The position numbers were made by a program, and so were the translations under genes. From Opitutia bacterium (lineage in GTDB: Bacteria; Verrucomicrobiota; Verrucomicrobiia; Opitutales; Opitutaceae): 7,293 nt of DNA. A model generated the notes under the pieces. The model was not told the origin of the DNA. It did no database searches and saw only the letters and a list, made by a program, of their open reading frames with translations. The stretch lies in assembly GCA_025351035.1 (NCBI GenBank), contig JANXWT010000344.1, positions 1 to 7,293 of the forward strand. Reading direction: 5' to 3'. The number at the start of each line of letters is the position of its first letter. Within the stretch, counting starts at the first letter, position 1. Positions 1 through 4,794 of this stretch are shown in pieces.

Positions 1-360
1 TTTCGCGGCAACGGCTACACCAGAAAAGAAAGAGCGCAGGATCTCGCACTTCTACGCGCCGCCGAGCTTTCCCTAGCTGCGGGGTGTCCATACTTCGCGG
101 TGCTCAGCGAGAATTCCGACACCAAGGCGCACTCGTTTACCACTGCGGGCACTTCCCACACCACCGGCTCAGCCTACGTTGTCGGCAATCAGGCATACTA
201 TTCTGGCCAGACGACTCATATTCCCGGCCAGACCATGACGTTTTATGAGCCTGAGACGGGAATTCTTGTGCAGTTCCTGAAAGAAAAACCGGCAGAAGGA
301 TTTGTTTTCGATGCCGCCTTTTTGGTGAAGGAGTTGAAGGAAAAATATAAGATTAAGTGA
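1..360 (+). CDS. Partial CC0125/CC1285-like lipoprotein (C-terminal part)
   Basis: The frame is open from the first base of the window to a TGA at 358-360, giving 119 residues of a protein whose start lies to the left. The visible part begins FRGNGYT, followed by a helical LALLRAAELSLAAG stretch and a strand (YFAVLSENSD). The middle is rich in Gly, Ser, Thr and Tyr, and the end is Lys-rich (VKELKEKYKIK). The pattern 'FRGNGYT...LLRAAELTL..G..YF' is one I associate with small proteobacterial and verrucomicrobial lipoproteins annotated as CC0125/CC1285 family. Their function is unknown and they are probably anchored in the envelope. The signal peptide and lipobox would lie outside the window, so export cannot be confirmed. 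A GTG at 100 could be read as a start, but the conserved-looking motif lies upstream of it in the same frame, so I treat the gene as truncated by the window edge. Base composition is clearly lower in GC than the rest of the window. It converges with the gene ending at 517. Confidence 0.72.
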   Translation, partial: FRGNGYTRKERAQDLALLRAAELSLAAGCPYFAVLSENSDTKAHSFTTAGTSHTTGSAYVVGNQAYYSGQTTHIPGQTMTFYEPETGILVQFLKEKPAEGFVFDAAFLVKELKEKYKIK

Positions 361-386
361 GATGAAGAGGGCGAACCAGCTCATCA

Positions 387-425
387 CAGACAACTCCGGG
401 GAGCTGACGCTCCCCTCCGTGTCTG
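387..425. other. Strong hairpin in the convergent intergenic gap
   Basis: An inverted repeat has an outer 6-bp stem (CAGACA 387-392 with TGTCTG 420-425), a small internal loop, and an inner 7-bp stem (GGGGAGC 398-404 with GCTCCCC 409-415) closed by a TGAC tetraloop. It lies 27 bases after the stop of the + gene and about 90 bases beyond the stop of the - gene, where a bidirectional transcription terminator would be expected. Neither strand has a clear T-tract after the stem, so it is not a classical intrinsic terminator. It could be a Rho-type or tract-less terminator, an mRNA-stabilising 3' hairpin, or part of a repeat. The rest of the 361-516 gap holds only a 9-base direct repeat (GGACGTTGG at 431-439 and 478-486) and nothing else I can name. 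Confidence 0.5.
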
Positions 426-516
426 ACTGAGGACGTTGGGCAAAGAAAAGAGGCCTGCTGGGGGTCAAAGGGCCATGGACGTTGGCACTGCGATCCACAC
501 CTCCGTTCCACATTGT

Positions 517-1200
517 TTATGCCAAGGGCGCGGGGGCCGGGGGGCTGGCGGCGGCCGACCGCCACGAGCGCAAATCCTGCGCGAGTGCGCCGAAGCCGCG
601 GGGAAAATCGTTCTCGAGCCGCCGCACGTCACCCTGATGCCGGCTCACCTCCTGCACCGCGCGTCGCAGCTCGAACGGCAGCGACGGCCGCTCGGTGCCG
701 TAGACGCGCCACTTCAGCTCGCGCCGTGAGTAAGGCTGCCGACCACTCGCCTGCCCCGCGATCCACGCCGTCTCGGTGACCGCCGTGTCGCGGCCGCAAA
801 GATACCACGCTTCGATCGCTGGCACCGCGAGACCCACCGCCCGCAGCACCTTCTGCTGACCAGCAGAACGCCCGTGGGCGGGGGGGAGATTTTTCAAAGT
901 CCGGCGAAACACCGCCCGCAGCCGGCAAATCCGGCACAGGGGATGATAATAGCCCACCGCCTCGTGCGGGTCGTCGTGCACGACGGTATCGTCCGAATCC
1001 ACGACGACGACGAGGCCGTCCGCCGCGGTGTTGAAATGCAAATGGCGCAGGATCGCCGGGAGCACCTGCTCGACGGAAGGCCAGCCGCGGGCGCGCAGTG
1101 CGGGTTGCACCGTCGCGAACGGTGCGCCCAACACGTATTCGACCAGCACGCGCAACGCCGCCTCGTCCGCCGGCGATTCGCTGAGGATGGCGAGCTTCAT
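517..1200 (-). CDS. TOPRIM-like protein, partner of the adjacent ATPase
   Basis: A 227-residue protein of unknown function. Motifs resemble a small TOPRIM (topoisomerase/primase/OLD nuclease) fold. The N-terminus is a hydrophobic strand ending in an acidic residue, MKLAILSES with Glu8, followed by helix ADEAALRVLVEYVLG. A second strand at 61-70 ends in Asp-x-Asp (VVVVDSD, Asp68 and Asp70). Near 127-134 is VPAIEAWYL, like the I-E-x-W motif of DUF4276-type proteins. The segment 68-92 is dense in acidic, His and Cys residues and includes H-x2-C-x2-C (His86, Cys89, Cys92). The C-terminal third is basic/helical and ends in a low-complexity Ala/Pro tail. There is no signal peptide or membrane segment, so it is probably cytoplasmic. 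I chose the ATG at 1200. The in-frame GTG at 1221 lies inside the palindromic repeat and would add only seven unconserved-looking residues. It follows the ATPase gene on the same strand after a 90-base gap, suggesting co-transcription. The TOPRIM assignment is an inference from motif spacing; the gene itself is secure. Confidence 0.82.
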   Translation of the reverse strand: MKLAILSESPADEAALRVLVEYVLGAPFATVQPALRARGWPSVEQVLPAILRHLHFNTAADGLVVVVDSDDTVVHDDPHEAVGYYHPLCRICRLRAVFRRTLKNLPPAHGRSAGQQKVLRAVGLAVPAIEAWYLCGRDTAVTETAWIAGQASGRQPYSRRELKWRVYGTERPSLPFELRRAVQEVSRHQGDVRRLENDFPRGFGALAQDLRSWRSAAASPPAPAPLA

Positions 1201-1204
1201 CGGC

Positions 1205-1292
1205 AGACCACCACGAAACACGCCAAAGACACGAAAAAGAAACTCAGGGATACTCTCATGATTTTGTGTGTTTCGTGTATTTCGTGGTGTCT
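1205..1292. repeat. Palindromic intergenic repeat, ACCACGAAA type
   Basis: An imperfect inverted repeat. The left arm starts at 1205 (AGAC, one bulged C, then ACCACGAAA at 1210-1218) and continues with CACG/AAA-rich units to about 1238. The right arm runs from about 1262 to 1292 and ends TTTCGTGGT (1280-1288) then GTCT. The outer 13 pairs match except for one bulged base; the inner part pairs less well, with a central loop of about 25 bases. The 7-mer CACGAAA occurs four times, at 1212 and 1230 on the + strand and at 1271-1277 and 1280-1286 on the - strand. I remember similar CCACGAA...CACGAA elements as widely dispersed in Verrucomicrobiota and some other phyla, possibly REP/MITE-like; this cannot be checked here. 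The right end overlaps two bases of the ATPase stop codon, and the left end lies four bases from the start codon of the downstream gene. In the mRNA it would form a long stem between the two cistrons. Confidence 0.8.
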
Positions 1293-2304
1293 ACTCCCCC
1301 GGCACGCCGCCAAGGATGCCGCTATACCACAGGTCGCCGAGGCTGGCCTCGCACAGAAGCTCGACCAGATCGGCGCGGTCCGAGAGCCGCTCGAAGCTGG
1401 CGGCGTTGCCCTGCTTGTTGGCGAGCACGACTTCCTCCGGATGCTCCCTCAGCAAATCGAGCAGGTAAGGCGAATGCGTCGTCGCGATGACCTGCACCGG
1501 CGCGCGTGCAGCCTCGCCGCAGTCCTGCGGATAACTCAGCCGGTAGAGCGCGTCGCGGACCTCGCGCAGCATGCGCGGATGGACACCGCGATCGGCTTCC
1601 TCAAGGCAGACGATGGCCGGCGGCTCCGGATCGTGGGCGAGCGTGAGGATGGCGAGCAGATAGAGCGTGCCTTGCGAGAGGCTGTCGGCCGCGAGCAACT
1701 CGCCACCGTTCGCGGCGGTGCGGGCCACCAGTTCGATCTGGCCCGACGGGGTCGGACGGAAATCCAGTCCGGCAAACTCCGGCACGAGGCGGCGGAACTC
1801 TTCCTCGAGGAGCGCGAAGGCCGCGGGAAATTTCTCACGCCGCGCCGCGAGCACGGCGGCGAGGTTGCCGGCGTTGGATGCAAGCTGAGCGCCGTCCTCG
1901 CGGCGCGCCGGCAAGGCCATCGCATAGTGGTCGAAGAGAAACGCGCGGATCGTGAGCAACCGCGCGCGCAGGCCGGCCCACTGTCTTTCCCCGTCGAGCC
2001 CGGGAGGATGATCGACCACGAGCAGGTTGCAGACGAAGTCGTTGGTGTCACACGCGAGCGTGACGTGCAGGTTTTGATACGGCGGGTTGAAATGGAAAAC
2101 GAGTTCGGGTCCGGCGGCATTCGGCGGCGGCTCCTCGTGCCGGTGGGCGGCGGGCAATCCGGCCAGTGAGCGCAGCCGCAGCAGCGCCTGGATGAGACTC
2201 GTCTTGCCGCTGCCGTTGGGACCGATGACGAGATTGAACGGTCCGAGTTTCACCGCCGCCGAGCGCAGCGCCTTGAAGTTCCGGAACTGGACCGCCGAGA
2301 TCAT
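1291..2304 (-). CDS. RecF/OLD-like AAA ATPase (AAA_21 / COG4637 type)
   Basis: A 337-residue predicted cytoplasmic ATPase of the ABC/SMC-RecF class. The N-terminus (ISAVQFRNFKAL) is the typical opening strand of these proteins. Walker A is GPNGSGKTS at 28-36. An ABC signature-like LSQGT lies at 209-213. Walker B is AIVCLEEAD at 230-238, with two catalytic-type acidic residues (Glu235, Glu236), followed by the usual His-Pro at 242-243. The switch histidine is in ATTHSP (His277). All ATPase elements are therefore intact. The middle (about 100-200) has no recognisable coiled coil of SMC length, and no C-terminal TOPRIM or nuclease domain is fused. The protein ends with GDLWYSGILGG, an ending I associate with COG4637-type ATPases. 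ATP-driven dimerisation and gating of a partner protein is the expected role by analogy with OLD, GajA and AriA. The partner is most likely the TOPRIM-like protein encoded next, 90 bases downstream. The ATG at 2304 fits the domain start exactly. No Shine-Dalgarno sequence is visible, only a pyrimidine-rich ACCTTTCCCCC leader. Confidence 0.9.
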   Translation of the reverse strand: MISAVQFRNFKALRSAAVKLGPFNLVIGPNGSGKTSLIQALLRLRSLAGLPAAHRHEEPPPNAAGPELVFHFNPPYQNLHVTLACDTNDFVCNLLVVDHPPGLDGERQWAGLRARLLTIRAFLFDHYAMALPARREDGAQLASNAGNLAAVLAARREKFPAAFALLEEEFRRLVPEFAGLDFRPTPSGQIELVARTAANGGELLAADSLSQGTLYLLAILTLAHDPEPPAIVCLEEADRGVHPRMLREVRDALYRLSYPQDCGEAARAPVQVIATTHSPYLLDLLREHPEEVVLANKQGNAASFERLSDRADLVELLCEASLGDLWYSGILGGVPGE

Positions 2305-2374
2305 GGGGGAAAGGTGTCACATCGCGCGCGTGACGACAAGGCCGCAGCGCATACCGTCGAAGGGAAGCCGGTCT

Positions 2375-2474
2375 TTAACCACAGATTTGCACAGATTGAG
2401 ATGGATAGAATCCAACAGACCACGCGCGCGAAGGCGGGGCTTGATCCGTTGGTCTCCGTGCAATTCGTGGTTAA
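2375..2474. repeat. Palindromic intergenic repeat, ACCACAGATTTGCACAGAT type
   Basis: A second inverted repeat, 100 bases long, upstream of the ATPase gene. The outer 8 bases match perfectly: TTAACCAC at 2375-2382 pairs with GTGGTTAA at 2467-2474. The arms then continue with related but diverged sequence. The left reads AGATTTGCACAGATTGAGATGGAT. The right, read on the - strand, gives GAATTGCACGGAGACC and then AACGGAT. Shared landmarks are TTGCAC, a GA after it, and GGAT at the inner ends. A GC-rich centre (about 2415-2440) separates the arms. This matches my memory of the 'ACCACAGATTNCACAGATT' dispersed elements of Verrucomicrobiota and related groups. It occupies the gap between the EF-G and ATPase genes, where a promoter for the ATPase operon would have to lie. 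I could not pick out a convincing -35/-10 pair in the gap. Confidence 0.75.
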
Positions 2475-2489
2475 TAAACTTGGAGATAG

Positions 2490-2523
2490 CGGCACGGCGA
2501 CATGTGCCGACTCTACAGTCGGC
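2490..2523. other. Two overlapping hairpins just after the EF-G stop codon
   Basis: Two perfect inverted repeats share four bases. CGGCAC (2490-2495) pairs with GTGCCG (2504-2509), and GCCGACT (2506-2512) pairs with AGTCGGC (2517-2523) around a CTAC loop. They cannot both form fully, because 2506-2509 belongs to both stems. In the direction of transcription the 7-bp hairpin comes first, starting 8 bases after the EF-G TGA. This position suits a 3' hairpin or terminator, but no T-tract follows, so intrinsic termination is uncertain. It may instead be part of a longer dispersed repeat together with the palindrome at 2375-2474. Confidence 0.45.
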
Positions 2524-2531
2524 GGAAAGAC

Positions 2532-4643
2532 TCAGTGCTGGTGCGCGTGATTGCCGGCGGTGCCGGCGGCGCGAGCAGCGGCGTATTCGGCGACGATCCT
2601 CTTCTCCATGTCCGGCGGCATCTCCTCGTAGTGGCTGAATTTTTCGGCGTGCAGGCCGCGTCCGCCGGTGAGTGAGCGCAAGGCCGTGCCGTAGTGGTGG
2701 AGCTGCGCGGCGGGCACTTGGGCGCGCATGACTTGGAGGCGGCCGGACACGTCCATGCCGAGGATCTTGCCGCGCCGGCTGGAAATATCGCCGACGACGC
2801 GGCCGACGAATTCCTCGGGCACGCGGATATCAAGTTCGTGGATGGGTTCGAGCAGCACGGGGCGGGCGTTGCGGAACGCCTCCTTGAACGCGAAGTAGCC
2901 GGCGATCTGAAACGCGATGTCCTTCGAGTCGACGGGGTGCATCTTGCCGCCGTAGAAATCGATCTTCACGTCGGTGACGCGGTAGCCGCCGTGGATGCCT
3001 TCGGTAGACGCGGACTGAATCCCCTTCTCCACCGAGGGCACGAAGACGCGGTCGACATCCTGCCCGACGAGCGACTGCGTGAACGCGATGCCGTGGTCGC
3101 GCGGCGCCGGCTCGATGCGCAGCCACACCTCGGCGAACTGGCCCGCGCCGCCGGACTGTTTCTTGTGGCGGTAACGCGCCTCGGCGGACGCGCGGATGGT
3201 TTCGCGGTAGCGGATTTTCGGCGGCGCGAGCTCGATGTCGACCTTGTAGCGGCGCTTCAGCCGTTCGAACAAAACCTCGAGGTGCAGTTCGCCCTGCGCG
3301 GAGATGATGAACTGGTGCAACTCGGAATCGGTGTGGTAGCTGAACGCCGGGTCTTCCTCGTGCAGCGCGGCGAGGCCGGCGGCGAGACGTTCCTCGTCGC
3401 CCTGGGAGTTGAGCCGCAACGCCGCGTGCGTGTAGGGCACGGGATAGGCGAGCTTGGGGAGCGCGACGGCGTGACGCCCGTCGCAGAGCGTGTTGCCGGT
3501 GTGCGCGTCCTTGAGCTTCACCGTCGCGCCGATGTCTCCGGCGGTAAGCTGCTCGACGGCGGTGCGGAGTTTGCCGTTGAGGCGGTAGAGCTGGCCGAGC
3601 CGTTCGGTGATGCGGCGGTCGCTGTTGTAGAGTTCCATGCCGCCGCGCACCGTGCCGGAGTAAACGCGGAAAATCGACAAGTCGCCGCTCTGCGGATCGG
3701 TGAGGGTTTTGAAAACGTAGGCGACGGGCTCGGCCCCGTCGAGCGCGACGAGGCACGGGTCGCCGGTCGCCGTGGCGGTCGCGCCGACCGTCCGGCGGTC
3801 TTCGGGCGATGAGCCGAATTTGGCGATGAAGTCCATGAGACGCGCCACGCCGACATTGGTCTCGCCGGAGGTGCAGAAGAGCGGGATGAACGCCTGACGC
3901 TGGACCGCGGGATGGATGCCGGTGCGCAAAACTTCCTCGGAGAGGCCGCCCTCGTCGAAAAATTTCTGGAGCAGCGTATCGTCGGTCTCGGCGATGTGCT
4001 CGATCAATTCCTGATGCATGGCCTGCACGCGCGCCGCCCATTCGCCCGTCGCGGGCAGCTCGGTGAACTTGCCCGAGCGGTCCGTGGCGTAGCTGACAAC
4101 TTCGCTGCGCAGCACATCGAGGACTTGGTGAAAGCCCGGGCCGGCATCGACAGGCACTTGCATGGGGAAGATCTCCCGGCCGAAGCGCGCCCGGATTTCC
4201 TCCACGAGCTTAGCGAAGTCGTATTTGTCCTTGTCGAGGGCGTTGACCACGATCATCCGCGGGATGCCAAACTGGCCGGCGTAGTCCCACATCAGCTCGG
4301 TGCCGACGCCAATGCCATGCCCGGCATGGATGACCACGAGGGCGAAGTCGGCGACGCGGAGCGCATGGATGCCCTCGCTGCTGAAGTCGAGGTAACCGGG
4401 CGTGTCGATGAAGTTGAGCTGCCGGCCCTGCCATTCGCAATTGAGCGCCGTGCCGTGGACCGAGATGTGCCGCTGCTGTTCGCCCACGTGGTAGTCGGAG
4501 ACGGTGGAGCCTTGGGCGATGCTGCCAAGGCGCTGGATGGCGCCGCCGGTATGGAGGATCGCCTCGGCCAGGGTCGTCTTGCCCGAGGTGGCGTGGCCCA
4601 CGAGGGCGAAGTTTCTGATTTCAGCCGGACGGAAAGTTTTCAT
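2532..4643 (-). CDS. fusA: Elongation factor G-like translational GTPase (EF-G paralogue)
   Basis: A 703-residue protein of full EF-G length and domain order. The GTPase domain spans about 1-280 with G1 GHATSGKTT (16-24), switch I EQQRHIS (55-61) and G3 DTPGY (80-84). The usual NKxD is NALD (134-137), and a CTSGETN G5-like stretch lies near 257-263. Domain II covers about 295-385 (SIFRVYSGTVRGG), domain III about 400-475 (ISAQGELHLEVLFERL) and domain IV about 478-595. Domain IV has HKKQSGGAGQF (493-503) and a tip loop retaining a histidine (MHPVDS, His569). Domain V covers about 597-680. Ribosome translocation or recycling is the family role. The GHATSGKTT and DTPGY motifs point to the EF-G-like/EF-G II branch rather than the main fusA product of the str operon, so the symbol is generic. 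The short C-terminal tail is Ala-rich and ends NHAHQH. The ATG at 4643 opens directly into domain G; no Shine-Dalgarno is evident. It follows the AsmA-like gene after 151 bases on the same strand; that gap contains no clear promoter or terminator. Confidence 0.93.
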   Translation of the reverse strand: MKTFRPAEIRNFALVGHATSGKTTLAEAILHTGGAIQRLGSIAQGSTVSDYHVGEQQRHISVHGTALNCEWQGRQLNFIDTPGYLDFSSEGIHALRVADFALVVIHAGHGIGVGTELMWDYAGQFGIPRMIVVNALDKDKYDFAKLVEEIRARFGREIFPMQVPVDAGPGFHQVLDVLRSEVVSYATDRSGKFTELPATGEWAARVQAMHQELIEHIAETDDTLLQKFFDEGGLSEEVLRTGIHPAVQRQAFIPLFCTSGETNVGVARLMDFIAKFGSSPEDRRTVGATATATGDPCLVALDGAEPVAYVFKTLTDPQSGDLSIFRVYSGTVRGGMELYNSDRRITERLGQLYRLNGKLRTAVEQLTAGDIGATVKLKDAHTGNTLCDGRHAVALPKLAYPVPYTHAALRLNSQGDEERLAAGLAALHEEDPAFSYHTDSELHQFIISAQGELHLEVLFERLKRRYKVDIELAPPKIRYRETIRASAEARYRHKKQSGGAGQFAEVWLRIEPAPRDHGIAFTQSLVGQDVDRVFVPSVEKGIQSASTEGIHGGYRVTDVKIDFYGGKMHPVDSKDIAFQIAGYFAFKEAFRNARPVLLEPIHELDIRVPEEFVGRVVGDISSRRGKILGMDVSGRLQVMRAQVPAAQLHHYGTALRSLTGGRGLHAEKFSHYEEMPPDMEKRIVAEYAAARAAGTAGNHAHQH

Positions 4644-4794
4644 GGCGGAAAATTTTGGGGTGCCGGCCGGGCCGGGTTCCAGTTGGTGGATGAGGCCAGC
4701 AGTGTGTCGGGCGGTGACGGCCGGGTAAAGCCCGTTCCCGGTGCGCTCGTTGTCCGAAACTGCGCGTCGATTGGCGCGCCCCGGTCTTTCCCGC

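Noticed and set aside
169..513. - strand open frame of 114 codons across the end of the lipoprotein-like gene and the hairpin
   Set aside because: It overlaps the + gene in antisense and runs through the hairpin; the product shows no domain or credible start context.
1198..1221. GTG at 1221 as the start of the TOPRIM-like gene
   Set aside because: It lies within the palindromic repeat and adds seven residues before the natural first strand MKLAIL; the ATG at 1200 is better.
874..2169. Long + strand open frame (431 codons) opposite the TOPRIM-like and ATPase genes
   Set aside because: It is antisense to two genes with clear motifs and crosses the palindromic repeat. Its composition (Arg, Gly, Ala, His, Glu-rich without domain pattern) is typical of the mirror frame of GC-rich coding DNA.
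1205..2474. A CRISPR array suggested by repeated CACGAAA and ACCAC motifs
   Set aside because: The motifs form two inverted repeats, not regularly spaced direct repeats with unique spacers, and no cas gene is present.
2694..3812. Long + strand open frame (372 codons) inside the EF-G gene
   Set aside because: It is antisense to the fully conserved EF-G domains and has no recognisable domain of its own.
4644..4794. A terminator or promoter between the AsmA-like and EF-G genes
   Set aside because: Only a weak 5-bp stem (4762-4766 with 4775-4779) is present, with no T-tract and no convincing -35/-10 pair.
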